This document shows, one piece after another, positions 27,114-36,515 of a stretch of 57,037 nucleotides of DNA. The position numbers were made by a program, and so were the translations under genes. Under the pieces are notes generated by a model. That model saw nothing but the letters and a program-made list of their open reading frames with translations, had not been told where the DNA came from and ran no database searches. This stretch comes from a virus, in IMG/VR virus record IMGVR_UViG_3300021062_000017, positions 1 to 57,037 of that record; one strand, written 5' to 3'. The stretch's first letter is position 1, and every line of letters begins with the position of its first letter.

Positions 27114-30100
27114 CTATGCAGTGCGGATGAACCGGACGGGCCCATCCTGGTGGGCCCAAATCAACCCCCCCAGGCGCGCGGAGTGTGCAAACCGACCGTA
27201 CGCCCCTGGGCGGGCATCCGTGCCGCCGGTCATCGCGCCCGTGATGGGCTGGGGCTGAACGGTCATCGTCCCCGCATCCACCCGGTAGAGGCTGGGCGTG
27301 GCCGTGCGGAGCAGGCACCAGAAGCAGTCCAGGGTCGAGTCGTACACCACCTCCTTGCGCATCCTGATTGCAGCGACGTGGGCTGGCTCGCCCTGCAGGA
27401 TCAGGGGCGAGGCCTTCGCGCTGTCGTTGAGGTCGAACGTCCACGACCTTCCAACGCCATTGTCGATGCACACCAGGCGGTTGCGACGGGTGTCCACCAC
27501 GTAGGCCGTCTCGTAGATGGCCTGCTGCCCGCGGTAGCCGAAGTCCGTGATAACGCCCGGCGCACCGTCAGGCGTGGGACTCGGCGACCACCGGCGGATC
27601 GTGCCGCTTGTGGTGTGCTGCCAGACGTTGCCGCGCCCGTCCTTGGCCGTGGGAATCGCGAACGAACCGCTCATGCCGCTCGCGTAGGTGCCGGCGGGAA
27701 GGTAGAGGCCGGCCGCCGGGTCGAAGGCATCCACCGTGCCGAAACCGGAGTTGCCATTGCCGTAGACTGCTGCTGCCCCCATGAACATCAGCCGCCCAAT
27801 CTGGTCGATGTACTGGATGTGCCAATAGGTGTGGCGGCTTGCCGGGCGGCCGTCAAGGTAATGCGAACGACCAACTTCGCTCGGACCCCAGCCAATCCGA
27901 TCGAACGGAGTGCGATCGGCGATGCGCTCCCACGCCGGCGTGTCGGCCCACAAGCGGAGACGGTAGATGTCGTTGCCCCAGCCGTCGTTATGGCCCCCAC
28001 CGGCCGCGTAGAGATCGTCATCCTCGCTCTTGGCGCCGCCGCTGTAGGCGTAGAAGCCCAGGCCGACCGACCCGGCCCCGCCCTGGAAAATGGGCAAGGT
28101 GCGCAGCTTCGTGCCTGGCAGTTCCAGCACATCGAAAGGACGTGCAGGGACGCGCCACGCAGGCAGGAGCCCGCTGGGGGGTGGTGGGGCGGGCACGGAC
28201 GTTGGCGCTGGTGCCGGCACGGGTGCGGGTGGAGCGGGCACTGGCACGGGTGTCGGCGCAGGCGCAGGGGTGGGCGTTGGCGCCGTGGCTGGGCTGGTCA
28301 CGGCCCACACTGGGTAAGCGCTGAAGGCGGCGGCCAGTGACGCAAAGTTCGCCGCGCCGCGGAAGCGCCGCACAGCCGCTTCGGCGCCCGGCATGCCGGC
28401 CTGGTGGGCCATGGCCAGCGCGCACGAAGCGATGCCCCAGTAGCCTGTGGCCTCCGTAGGCGCAGCAGCGCTCGTGCCACGCAGTCCGCTGTCCGTGCGG
28501 GTCCAGCGGCCGCGCGAAGCAGCCGCCCACAGGTCGCCCCAGGTGGAGTACCAGGGGCCGGCCCCGGTCACGAAATTCGGCGAATCGCTGGGCGCCACCG
28601 TCATCTCGTACTGCGCGGCGTCCATGTACGGGAAGGCCGTCGGGTCTGCCGGGTCGCCGAAGCGGCCGACGATGGACCGGGACTTCCACACGGCCAGCGC
28701 GCGCAGCTTTGGGTCGCCCGGCGCATTGGCAGCCATCCAGCACATGGCTGCAGTCACGAAGTCCTGCATCCAGATCGCTTCGTGGTACTCGCCGTCGCCG
28801 CTGGCGGTGTAGTCGCTGTAGGGTCGGACGAAGCCCTGCGGGTTGTTCGGCTGGGCCACGTACTGTGTGTGATAGGCATCCACGTTCTCACGCAGTGCCT
28901 GGGTGTACTGACTATCAGGGCCGCTCACGAGTGCGGCCTGCATCAGTGTGCGCAGCGCCCAGCCGGCGCCACGGGTGGTGTTCGCGCCAACGTGCGTCCA
29001 CAGCAGGCCACGCGCGAAGCCGCGCACGTGATCGACCTGTGCGAAGTGGTTGTAGGTCGCCGCGGCCAGCACATGGTCAGCGAAGAACTCCCAGCCTGTG
29101 AGAAGGTGCGCTAGGTATCCGACCGAGGGGTGGTGGCTGATGCGCCACCCCGCCCCGCCACCGCGGATCAGCTGGTTCTTGCTGCTGGCCTCGCTGGAGA
29201 GATGCGGATAGGTTGCGAAGGCTGGCTGCTCGCCGGTCGTCTCGTCGCGGTAGTGGATGCCGTACCGGCCCGCGGCCAATGCATGCAGCACGACTGCGCG
29301 CAGAGCACGTGGGTCGCGCGACGCGAGGTATGCCATGTCCCACTCGGGCAGCAGACCGATGGACGAGTGGTAGCCGGCGGTGCCCATCGCGCTGGGGTAG
29401 CCGGCTTGCATCAGCGGCACGTACTGCTGAGGCAGGCGCGCGAGCACCGCCTCGCTCACTGTCACGTTGACCGGCGGCACCAGCGGCCACGCGACATCGC
29501 GCACCGTTAGCGGAGCCTCCCCGCCGCTGATCCGCTGCGGCCACAGTGCCGCGCGGCAGTGCGGTTGCAGCGTGATGTCGTGAGCCGTGCGCTCGCCGCC
29601 GCCGATGACCAGTGCTAGCCGGCCCGTGGCGGCGGCCTTGCCAGGTTTCAGGAGGTAGCCGTTCTCGACCCAGGCGAGCACATCCTCGCCGTGGACCTCG
29701 AACCAGGCGACAAGCTGGTCCGTCAGCGGCTTGCGGTAGGTGGCGTGACCAGGTGCATGCTGCCGGTGCAGCGTGGCATCTGCCAGCGATGCCGCGCCGT
29801 GCGGCGCGAAGGACAGCACCACGCTATCGGGCGCAGGCGGCGGCGGTGGAGCGGGGCTCGGCTTAGGTGTTGGCGGCGGCGGGCTCGGTTCAGGGGTTGG
29901 GGCCGGCGGGGCCGGTACAGGATCAGGAACTGGCGCCGGCGCGGGCGCATTGGCCGCTCGGATCGCCTCCTCGGCCGCTGCGATCTCAGCCTGGGCCGCG
30001 TCGATGATGGCGATCTCGTCCTGCTCCGCCGCGTCGACCTCCTTCACGGCTTGGTCGGCAGCCGCGGCGGCGCGCGCCGCTTCCTCCGCTCGGGCGGCTG

Positions 30101-30203
30101 CCGCGGCGCGCGCCGCCTGTGTGGTGGCCTGGGCGGCATCGATCGCCGCGCGGGCCCGGGCCATGCGCTCCAGCTGCGCGGCGATGATGTCAGCGGCGGC
30201 CAT
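27114..30203 (-). CDS. Large modular spike-like protein, candidate depolymerase
   Basis: A 1029-residue protein. Residues 1-80 are an Ala-rich coiled coil. A Pro linker (about 85-125) leads to module 1 (about 125-625), helical with GWRISHHPSVGYLAHLLTGWEF and YHSSIGLLPEWDMAYLAS, suggestive of an alpha/alpha-toroid as in polysaccharide lyases. A second Pro/Ala linker (about 630-670) leads to module 2 (to the C-terminus), a Gly-rich beta repeat domain resembling a kelch-like propeller. This architecture suits surface glycan binding or cleavage. It is the last large late gene, five bases after an exported protein. No trimeric tail-attachment domain is recognised, so virion location is inferred. 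Confidence 0.55.
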   Translation of the reverse strand: MAAADIIAAQLERMARARAAIDAAQATTQAARAAAAARAEEAARAAAAADQAVKEVDAAEQDEIAIIDAAQAEIAAAEEAIRAANAPAPAPVPDPVPAPPAPTPEPSPPPPTPKPSPAPPPPPAPDSVVLSFAPHGAASLADATLHRQHAPGHATYRKPLTDQLVAWFEVHGEDVLAWVENGYLLKPGKAAATGRLALVIGGGERTAHDITLQPHCRAALWPQRISGGEAPLTVRDVAWPLVPPVNVTVSEAVLARLPQQYVPLMQAGYPSAMGTAGYHSSIGLLPEWDMAYLASRDPRALRAVVLHALAAGRYGIHYRDETTGEQPAFATYPHLSSEASSKNQLIRGGGAGWRISHHPSVGYLAHLLTGWEFFADHVLAAATYNHFAQVDHVRGFARGLLWTHVGANTTRGAGWALRTLMQAALVSGPDSQYTQALRENVDAYHTQYVAQPNNPQGFVRPYSDYTASGDGEYHEAIWMQDFVTAAMCWMAANAPGDPKLRALAVWKSRSIVGRFGDPADPTAFPYMDAAQYEMTVAPSDSPNFVTGAGPWYSTWGDLWAAASRGRWTRTDSGLRGTSAAAPTEATGYWGIASCALAMAHQAGMPGAEAAVRRFRGAANFASLAAAFSAYPVWAVTSPATAPTPTPAPAPTPVPVPAPPAPVPAPAPTSVPAPPPPSGLLPAWRVPARPFDVLELPGTKLRTLPIFQGGAGSVGLGFYAYSGGAKSEDDDLYAAGGGHNDGWGNDIYRLRLWADTPAWERIADRTPFDRIGWGPSEVGRSHYLDGRPASRHTYWHIQYIDQIGRLMFMGAAAVYGNGNSGFGTVDAFDPAAGLYLPAGTYASGMSGSFAIPTAKDGRGNVWQHTTSGTIRRWSPSPTPDGAPGVITDFGYRGQQAIYETAYVVDTRRNRLVCIDNGVGRSWTFDLNDSAKASPLILQGEPAHVAAIRMRKEVVYDSTLDCFWCLLRTATPSLYRVDAGTMTVQPQPITGAMTGGTDARPGAYGRFAHSARLGGLIWAHQDGPVRFIRTA

Positions 30204-30207
30204 GGCG

Positions 30208-30801
30208 TTAGCTCCCCGGCCGCGGCGCGGTGGCGCCGACCTTCGCGTCGCCGGCCCGCGTCTTCGGCTTGGGTGTCGGCGCGGGCGCCGGATCGGTGGC
30301 ATTGACGACCCCGCAGGTCTGCGCAGCCAACACCCAGCGGCCCTGCTCGCACCGCCAGTCTTGCACGCCCAGGCTGTTGCCGAAGAGGTCGTAGATCGGC
30401 CGGCGCGCGCCGTGGGGCGCCGCAGGCAGGATGTGCAGGTCAGGCGCCGACGACACGCCGGGCGGCTGGCTGCTGCAGAGGTCGCCCTGCGCACCGCCCC
30501 AGCGCTCGTAGGTGCTGCGCGCACTGCATGGCACGGCCGGCGGCGGCTCCGGCATGTAGGGGTCGCCACCATCGGCCACCCAGTCGCGGCACACGGCCCA
30601 GACGCCCTCGCGGCTCACGAAGCGCCGGTGGCACGAGTTGAACTGCGTGCGGTCGGCCACGCACGTCACCGCCTCGCCCTGCCACATGCCGATCGTGCCG
30701 GCGGGCGGGCTGCAGACGGATGGCGGCGGGGCGGCGCTCGCGACGGCCGCGGACAGAACGGCCGCGAGGACCGCAAAGGTCTTGCGCAGGAAGGCGCTCA
30801 T
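30208..30801 (-). CDS. Exported Cys-rich protein
   Basis: A 197-residue protein with a signal peptide (MSAFLRKTFAVLAAVLSAAVA, cleaved after ASA). The mature protein has about ten Cys, several in short runs (SVCSPPAG, VTCVADR, NSCHRR, VPCSARS, DLCSSQ), so disulfide-rich periplasmic folding is likely. The Pro/Lys-rich C-terminus (APAPTPKPKTRAG) looks like a linker. AAAGGA precedes the ATG. It lies between a lipoprotein and the spike-like gene in the late operon. The function is unknown. Confidence 0.55.
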   Translation of the reverse strand: MSAFLRKTFAVLAAVLSAAVASAAPPPSVCSPPAGTIGMWQGEAVTCVADRTQFNSCHRRFVSREGVWAVCRDWVADGGDPYMPEPPPAVPCSARSTYERWGGAQGDLCSSQPPGVSSAPDLHILPAAPHGARRPIYDLFGNSLGVQDWRCEQGRWVLAAQTCGVVNATDPAPAPTPKPKTRAGDAKVGATAPRPGS

Positions 30802-30850
30802 GGTGATGGTCCTTTCAGGGTTGCGGCCGTCGCGGGCGGCCGGGTGGCGA

Positions 30851-31117
30851 TCAAGGCTTGACCCGCTCCAGGCCGACCGGCGTGCGAGCCGTCGCACTCA
30901 GCACCTGCTCGGCGAACCGCGCTTTCTCGCGCATCGCCATCAGCTCGCGCACGTCCTCAGTCCGCAGCTCGGCGGTGACGCCGATGGGTCCGTACAGGCT
31001 GGTGACGAATGCGCGGTCGCCGCTCAGGCTGAGCGTCAGCAGGTTGCCGAATTGGCCTGGGCTGGTACCGCAGGCGGTGAGCGCCGCGCAGGCGGCCAGG
31101 GCAAAAATGGTCTTCAT
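30851..31117 (-). CDS. Small phage lipoprotein
   Basis: An 88-residue protein with a lipoprotein signal, MKTIFALAACAALTAC, with a lipobox LTAC at about residues 13-16. The mature part includes LLTLSLSGDRAFVTSLYGP and a helical stretch EDVRELMAMREKARFAEQVL. The ATG at 31117 overlaps the upstream stop as ATGA; another ATG at 31129 is less likely. Following the endolysin and DUF1353 genes it could act in lysis (outer-membrane spanin part) or exclusion. A spanin pair is not otherwise seen. Confidence 0.6.
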   Translation of the reverse strand: MKTIFALAACAALTACGTSPGQFGNLLTLSLSGDRAFVTSLYGPIGVTAELRTEDVRELMAMREKARFAEQVLSATARTPVGLERVKP

Positions 31118-31560
31118 GGCGCGATCCATTCAGCGGTGGAGGGATAGGTGACCGGCGCCGGCGCAACGAGCACCGGCCGTGCGTGGATGGGGTTGACGAA
31201 CCTCTCGCCGAACGCCCGGACAGCGCCGTGCGCGATGCCGGCCATGAGCGGGTGCATGCCGTCCTCGACGAACATCACACGCAGGAGGTCATCGGCCGCC
31301 TCCCGCCAGGTCGTCGACAGCCCGCACTCGCGCATCAGCTGGTAGAGCGCGTCGTGCACCAAGCTGCCGCGGACGATCTCGGGGCCTTGCGCGATCGGGC
31401 CCGACGCGCCGTCCCAGGCGTAGCCGGCGGCGATGGTCAGCGTGCCGTCGGCGGCCAGGCCCACGAACTTGCTGCCGGCGCAGGCCTCGGTGATCGGCGT
31501 CGCGCACTGAAAGGGCTCGGCGAGCTGGAAGCGGTAGCCGGCGCGGTAGTGGACCGTCAT
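31114..31560 (-). CDS. DUF1353 phage protein
   Basis: A 148-residue protein with the DUF1353 pattern: TIAAGYAWDGASGPIAQGPEI, then RGSLVHDALYQLMRECGL and a conserved C-terminal helix AGIAHGAVRAFGERF. The fold is common in tailed phages near lysis genes; its function is not established. The ATG overlaps the endolysin stop, so the two are translated together. Confidence 0.75.
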   Translation of the reverse strand: MTVHYRAGYRFQLAEPFQCATPITEACAGSKFVGLAADGTLTIAAGYAWDGASGPIAQGPEIVRGSLVHDALYQLMRECGLSTTWREAADDLLRVMFVEDGMHPLMAGIAHGAVRAFGERFVNPIHARPVLVAPAPVTYPSTAEWIAP

Positions 31561-32174
31561 GGCAGCACCTGCAGCAGCTCGTCGGTGATGCTGCGCCGCT
31601 CGGCTCGCTTCAGCATCCCAGGGCCGTTCACCGCCTTGGTGATGGCGTCCCATTGCGCCGAGTCCGCCAGCGCGTTGCAGCGGTTCGTGTGCCAGTACCA
31701 CGCCGCGGTAAGGCAGGCATCAGGCGGCAGCGCGACCAGCTCCGGCGACTTGACGTAGGGCCGTCGCAACGCCACCGCAGCGTCGGCGTAGTTGCCGCGG
31801 CCGGTCAGCATCTTCAGCCCGCGCCCGCGGTATCGCCAGCCGTCGCCGCTGGCCTCGTCGCCGTTGCCGTTCACGTGCGCATAGGCCGCGTTGGCCAGCG
31901 CCCGCGGGTTGCGCGCCAGCTTCGCCACCTCGTTCATGCCGCGTTGGCGCAGGCGGTGGAAGACCTCCCAGATGCGTTCGGCCCTCCGGTAGTAGAGGCG
32001 CTCTTCCAGGCTCACGAAGTGCTCCGACTCCACGATGCATTGCGCCAGGAACCCGGCCACGCGGGCCCGCGTGGTGATGTCGAAGCGCTCGCACGCGATC
32101 GACAGCGGGACGGCGAAGGTGCGCGCCTGCGAGGGCGCCACCTCCGCGGCGATCAGGGCGGCGACGGTGATCAC
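31557..32174 (-). CDS. GH19 chitinase-like endolysin
   Basis: A 205-residue muralytic enzyme. The N-terminal half has FLAQCIVESEHFVSLEERLYY with the catalytic-type Glu, followed by ANAAYAHVNGNGDEASGDGW and YRGRGLKMLTGRGNYADAA, the signature of phage GH19-like lysozymes. The C-terminal half has ACLTAAWYWHTNRCNALAD and ITKAVNGP. It should cleave the glycan strands of peptidoglycan. There is no signal peptide, so it needs the holin. The GTG at 32174 overlaps the holin stop. Confidence 0.85.
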   Translation of the reverse strand: MITVAALIAAEVAPSQARTFAVPLSIACERFDITTRARVAGFLAQCIVESEHFVSLEERLYYRRAERIWEVFHRLRQRGMNEVAKLARNPRALANAAYAHVNGNGDEASGDGWRYRGRGLKMLTGRGNYADAAVALRRPYVKSPELVALPPDACLTAAWYWHTNRCNALADSAQWDAITKAVNGPGMLKRAERRSITDELLQVLP

Positions 32175-32584
32175 GGCTTTTCCCCATCCAGCGGCGCCGG
32201 CCCGGTGGGGCCGAACTTGCGCAGGATCCGCGCCTGCAGCAGCCGCTCGGCCAGGTCGACCGCTCGGCCGCCCATGTAGCCGGCCATGCCGGTGATCGCC
32301 GCCGTGACCCCCAGCGGGACCTGCACGTGGTCGCACAGGAAGAACGCGCCCAGCCCAGCCAGCGCGCTGGTGGCCATTTCGCCGATCAGCGAGAACAGGC
32401 TTGCCGATGACAGCTCGCCGCGGCGGACCTTCGCGTACCAGCCGGCGAAGCCGCCCAGCAGCGACATGCCGAGCACCAGCGCGTACTGCTTCAGCGGCAG
32501 GCTGAGCACGTCGCGCGCTGCCTCGGCGGCATGCACGACGTGGGGGACGATGGAGAGGATCAGTGTGGTGAGGCGGCGGCGCAT
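32171..32584 (-). CDS. Putative holin
   Basis: A 137-residue protein with three hydrophobic segments (about residues 35-52 YALVLGMSLLGGFAGWYA, 70-88 MATSALAGLGAFFLCDHV, 92-107 GVTAAITGMAGYMGG) and a charged C-terminal tail. AAAGGAG precedes the ATG. Position directly before the endolysin and size fit a class I holin-like protein that controls lysis timing. The hydrophobic N-terminal segment (LTTLILSIVPHVVHAA) may be an extra membrane helix. Confidence 0.7.
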   Translation of the reverse strand: MRRRLTTLILSIVPHVVHAAEAARDVLSLPLKQYALVLGMSLLGGFAGWYAKVRRGELSSASLFSLIGEMATSALAGLGAFFLCDHVQVPLGVTAAITGMAGYMGGRAVDLAERLLQARILRKFGPTGPAPLDGEKP

Positions 32585-32607
32585 CTTGGCTCCTTTGTTT
32601 CGATGGT

Positions 32608-33033
32608 TCACAGCGCCGCCGCCTGTACGAACATGGCGTCGCGTTCTTCGTCGGTTATCCCGGCTGCCTGCTGCAGCAGGACGGTCAGCGGCGACAGGCG
32701 CCGCACCGTCGGCCGGAACTCGAACTGCGCGGCCGTGATTGCGCGCTGCACAGGGTCTGGAATGGCAGCAATAGCGTCGAGCACCGCTTGATGCTTGCCG
32801 GCGGCGATCAGCACGCACCTGGCGCGCCACATCTCGACCTCGTCCGGCACGACCGGCGGCGGCTGAGCAGTCCACGGCTCCAGCACCCACGCGGTGCGCT
32901 GCCAGCGTGGCCACGGCTCGCCGTCGACGCGCTCCTCGGCGTGCGCCGGCGGCGCGATCGGCGTCGAGCGCGGCGTGTCGTCCTCGACTTCGCCGTCGTA
33001 CCAGCGCTGCGCGTCGTAAGCGAAAGCCGTCAC
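32608..33033 (-). CDS. Tail fiber assembly / XkdW-like protein
   Basis: A 141-residue protein from a GTG that overlaps the stop of the tail protein upstream. The C-terminal half has EMWRARCVLIAAGKHQAVLDAI, then FEFRPTVRRLSPLTVLLQQ and ITDEERDAMF, a pattern typical of small proteins that follow phage tail-tip or fiber genes. It may help assemble the tail tip or act as a chaperone. Confidence 0.55.
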   Translation of the reverse strand: MTAFAYDAQRWYDGEVEDDTPRSTPIAPPAHAEERVDGEPWPRWQRTAWVLEPWTAQPPPVVPDEVEMWRARCVLIAAGKHQAVLDAIAAIPDPVQRAITAAQFEFRPTVRRLSPLTVLLQQAAGITDEERDAMFVQAAAL

Positions 33034-34940
33034 AGCAGCTGCTCCGCGGTGAATGCCTTGGTCCAGTAGCCCTTGGCCATGGCGCGCAGCTTCTCCATGT
33101 CGGCCACCGTGGCAAGGAACGTGTGCCGCGGCAGGTTGCGCGCGTCGTCGGGGTCGAGCGACACGAGAACTTCGCCGGTCGCCCCCTGCGTGCGCATTAG
33201 CTCGTAGATGGTGTCCCAGGCCTCGGCATCGGCGAGGTAGTGGAAGGTGAAGTCGAGACACTTCGGCGCCGGCAACTCGTCGAAGTAGCGCGCGCCGCTG
33301 GCCGTCGTGACGGTCGTCGATCGCGGCTTGAAGTAGATGCCCAGGCCGCAGGCTACGTCACGCTCACTTTGGAAGGCATTCCAGGCCATCATCGGGCGGC
33401 CGTACTCGATCCAGCCATCCGCGTTCGATGTGTCGTTGATATCGACACGCCAATACGGGTAGCTTTGCGCCGCGCCTGGGCGGTACAACGCCGGAGTCTG
33501 CTCCCCGCGACGCATTCGCTCGGTAGTCGCCGCCACGTACGCAGCAGGCCATGCATCAAACGTTCCGCTATCGAAGTCAGCAGGAGTCTCCAGTTCGCTG
33601 CCTGAAAGACCCTGAAGCTGCGCATTGGTCATCGCAGCGGCATAGACGCGCACCCTCTCGATGTATCCAACGTGGTTAACCGAGCCATCGCGAGAGCCGA
33701 GATTCAGGTGGAAAGAACTGCCGGTAGGCACCGCGGCCGTTGTGTCCTGTGCGGCGGCGCTGCCATTGGACGAGTAGCGCACGTTGTTCGTCGCCCACGC
33801 CATTGCGAAGGTGCCAACATCGCCAGCCACCAAGGTGGGCCCGTTCGCCCCTACCTGCTCCGACAGCCTCACTACGCTGAAGAAGATTCGCGTTCCGTCA
33901 TGGCTGATTCCGGCTTGATCGGCTGCCGCTCCGTATAGCGTGCAGATTCCGGTCACACTCGCGGGAATTGACATGAGCTTCGCCTTGACAACAACCGTAC
34001 CTGTCGCAAAGGACAGCCCGGCGGACTCGGCGTTCAGATACCGAGGCGAGTCCTGTTGCCGCGTGACTGTTGCCGTTGTCGTTGGTATCGGCGTGGTCGG
34101 CACCGAGCCACCCTCCAGCTGCACAAAGTCGACAGCGACGGCATCGCCGCTAGTGGCGAGGCGAATCCCGATCACCGGGTTCGTGCCGCTGACGGCGATA
34201 TCGAATCTCTTGTACTTGGTCGAAGGCGGAACGATGGCCGTACTCGTGGCGAAGTTGTCGCCGCTAATGGTGACGGTCCCCGAGCCGACGACGCGCCTGA
34301 CGTACATCGACAGTCGGCGCGCGGCAGAGGCCGCGGTGATCGACTGCGTCATTTGACCGTTGGAGCTCGTAGCAGTCAGCGTCGTCGCCGCGTTAGCCAC
34401 GCCGTCCAGCCCAGTCGAAGTCAGTGCGGCCGTCGCACTCGACTTGGTCCAGGTGGCATTGCTGCCGTCGCGCGAGCGGAGGGCGAGGTTCGTCGCGCTG
34501 GGTTCATATATCAGGCCCAGCGGCAGGCCGGTATCCAGATCCCAGCCGACGCGGGCGACGCCAGATCCGGCGCTGGCGAGCACGCCTTGTCGGTTGATGT
34601 AGTAGGCGGTGTCGGTGCGCGCTGTGGTGATGCCGGAAGGTGGCGAATCGCCAGTGCATACGAGGTCGATGGCAGCGATTGGGCTGCTCGTCCAGGCGCG
34701 TAGACGCAGTTGTGCGGATGTGCTGAAGTTGCCGCCCAGCGCCGCAAAGGCGGCCATCGTGATCGCCGATGGCGCGGAGATGTAATGCCACGTGTTGCGC
34801 GTATCGGTTCCGGCGGTGCGCGCTCTTTGGTCAAGTTGGCGGGTCTGAAGGTACGGCAGCGGGAGAGTGGCAGTCCATGCGCCGCCGCTGAGCGTGCACT
34901 CGTCGATGGTGTTGTCGTAGCAGAGGAGGAGCTTGCCCAT
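33030..34940 (-). CDS. Tail tip protein with inserted carbohydrate-binding-like region
   Basis: A 636-residue protein. The first about 100 residues (LCYDNTIDECTLSGGAWTATLPL) and the last about 170 (PYWRVDINDTSNADGWIEYGRPMM...) look like two halves of one domain. Between them lie beta-rich LamG/CBM-like segments (about 150-290 and 300-460; WTKSSATAALTSTGLDGVAN, then FHLNLGSRDGSVNHVGYIERVRVYAAAM). This suggests a tip protein that carries glycan-binding insertions for host recognition. The order after the tape measure is consistent with a distal tail location. Confidence 0.55.
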   Translation of the reverse strand: MGKLLLCYDNTIDECTLSGGAWTATLPLPYLQTRQLDQRARTAGTDTRNTWHYISAPSAITMAAFAALGGNFSTSAQLRLRAWTSSPIAAIDLVCTGDSPPSGITTARTDTAYYINRQGVLASAGSGVARVGWDLDTGLPLGLIYEPSATNLALRSRDGSNATWTKSSATAALTSTGLDGVANAATTLTATSSNGQMTQSITAASAARRLSMYVRRVVGSGTVTISGDNFATSTAIVPPSTKYKRFDIAVSGTNPVIGIRLATSGDAVAVDFVQLEGGSVPTTPIPTTTATVTRQQDSPRYLNAESAGLSFATGTVVVKAKLMSIPASVTGICTLYGAAADQAGISHDGTRIFFSVVRLSEQVGANGPTLVAGDVGTFAMAWATNNVRYSSNGSAAAQDTTAAVPTGSSFHLNLGSRDGSVNHVGYIERVRVYAAAMTNAQLQGLSGSELETPADFDSGTFDAWPAAYVAATTERMRRGEQTPALYRPGAAQSYPYWRVDINDTSNADGWIEYGRPMMAWNAFQSERDVACGLGIYFKPRSTTVTTASGARYFDELPAPKCLDFTFHYLADAEAWDTIYELMRTQGATGEVLVSLDPDDARNLPRHTFLATVADMEKLRAMAKGYWTKAFTAEQLL

Positions 34941-34943
34941 GTG

Positions 34944-36515
34944 TCACTGCCCCCAGAGCAGAAGGTCCGCCGTGCCGGCGGCCAAGTTCTTCGTGTAGGC
35001 GAACACGCGGCGCAGCGTGCCGGCCTCGCGGCTGAATCCGTAGCGGTCCCAGCGCAGTTCGACCACGCTGCCGATGTCGACGTCCAGGAGGGTGGCGTCA
35101 TCGAGTTGCACGCCGCGGGCCCAGTGCATGCGGTGCGGCACGCCCAACAGCGCGGCGCGGCGCGCAGCCTCGGCGTCGGCGTCGGCCTTGAAGGCGAACA
35201 GCGTGTCGAGCTCCAGCGTGGTGGTGCGCTTGTACGGATTCGGGCTCGGCGTGGTCGTGCCCTCGGACACGCGCCATTCCTCGCCTAGGTCGGCGCGGTC
35301 GGCGGCCGAGACGGTGATGTCCACCTCAGGGCCGGCCAGCGGCCGGTAGTACCGCGCATGTCGGATCAGCACCTTCGTGGCCGGCACATCCTCGCTGCTG
35401 GTGTCGCCTTCGAGCGTGGCCTCGTTCCAGGGCGCGATCACTGCCGCCGCGGTGCCGCTGGGCTCCTCGACCCGCTGCATGGTGAGCACGCCGAGGCGAT
35501 TGAACCCGTATGCGGCGCCCACGGTGCGCGCGACGGCGTCCATGATGTCGAGCGTGCTGCGTCCGTCGGCGACCCAAATGCCGAGCACAGCGCCGTTGGC
35601 GGTGTCGAGCGCGGTGACGTGGCTGCTGCTGATGTCCGCTGCGTCGATGCCTCGCGCAAGCGCCAGGCGTTTCAGCAACGTCCCGGCCTTGCTGTTGGCC
35701 GTGGTGTCGGCCGTCGCATCGCAGGTGAAGAGCGTAGGCAGCGCGCCGCCCACGCGCAGCATGCCGCCCGCCGGCCAGACGCGGTACTGGCCGCTGCTGG
35801 GCGCGTTCGTCTCCATGTCGGACTGCGACGTGTAGTCGGCGCCCTGGGTGTACGGAGCGCCCTTGTCGTAGGCAGCGTCCACGGACTGGATTGCGCCGTC
35901 GCTGACTTGGTAGATGCCTCGCGTGGTGTTGACGCACGGGGCCGGAATCTGGAACGCCTTGCCGTAGAGGCGCGGGATGATCTTGCCGGCCAGTTCCGGG
36001 CCGCCGTCCACGCCGGCCGGCAGCACGTTGGTGCCGCCGTAGGTCGCGGTGAGGTGCGGGGTGTTCAGCTCGTAGAGGCGGTCCTTGCCGTGCAGGACCA
36101 CGCTGCCCTGCTTCGGCTCCGGCTGGCTGATCGTCGCCTTGATGACGGTCACCGCCGTCGAGAGCGCCGCCCCGGGCTGCACCTGCAGCAGACGCATAGG
36201 GCGCTCGCGGAAGTTGATGGTGTCCGGGTTCTCGAACACGGCATCAAGCGCGCCGTCGATGTTGGCGAGCTCCGCGACGATGACGCCGACGTCAGCGCGA
36301 GGGTTCGGCGCGGTGATGGCCACGCCATCCCTGAACATGCTGCGGCTGATCGTGCCCGCGCTGATCAAGCGATCCAGATAGACGGTGTTCGCCGGGGAGT
36401 CCGCGCTCTTCGTGCGGTAGCCCTCGCGCCCCTTCATGCTGTAGCGGTGCGTGACGTAGGTGGAGACGTCGGTGTAGCCGTCGATCTCCAGCAGGATCAG
36501 CGCGCTACTGGACAT
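34944..36515 (-). CDS. Tail hub-like protein
   Basis: A 523-residue protein starting MSSSALILLEIDGYTDVSTYV. It is beta-rich with repeated strand-turn patterns and a central Asp/Asn-rich region (YDKGAPYTQGADYTSQSD). The C-terminus has LDDATLLDVDIGSVVELRWDRYGF, a beta barrel-like end, and TADLLLWGQ. Its position directly after the tape measure gene fits a siphovirus tail hub or distal tail protein. It overlaps the tape measure stop by 11 bases. Confidence 0.55.
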   Translation of the reverse strand: MSSSALILLEIDGYTDVSTYVTHRYSMKGREGYRTKSADSPANTVYLDRLISAGTISRSMFRDGVAITAPNPRADVGVIVAELANIDGALDAVFENPDTINFRERPMRLLQVQPGAALSTAVTVIKATISQPEPKQGSVVLHGKDRLYELNTPHLTATYGGTNVLPAGVDGGPELAGKIIPRLYGKAFQIPAPCVNTTRGIYQVSDGAIQSVDAAYDKGAPYTQGADYTSQSDMETNAPSSGQYRVWPAGGMLRVGGALPTLFTCDATADTTANSKAGTLLKRLALARGIDAADISSSHVTALDTANGAVLGIWVADGRSTLDIMDAVARTVGAAYGFNRLGVLTMQRVEEPSGTAAAVIAPWNEATLEGDTSSEDVPATKVLIRHARYYRPLAGPEVDITVSAADRADLGEEWRVSEGTTTPSPNPYKRTTTLELDTLFAFKADADAEAARRAALLGVPHRMHWARGVQLDDATLLDVDIGSVVELRWDRYGFSREAGTLRRVFAYTKNLAAGTADLLLWGQ

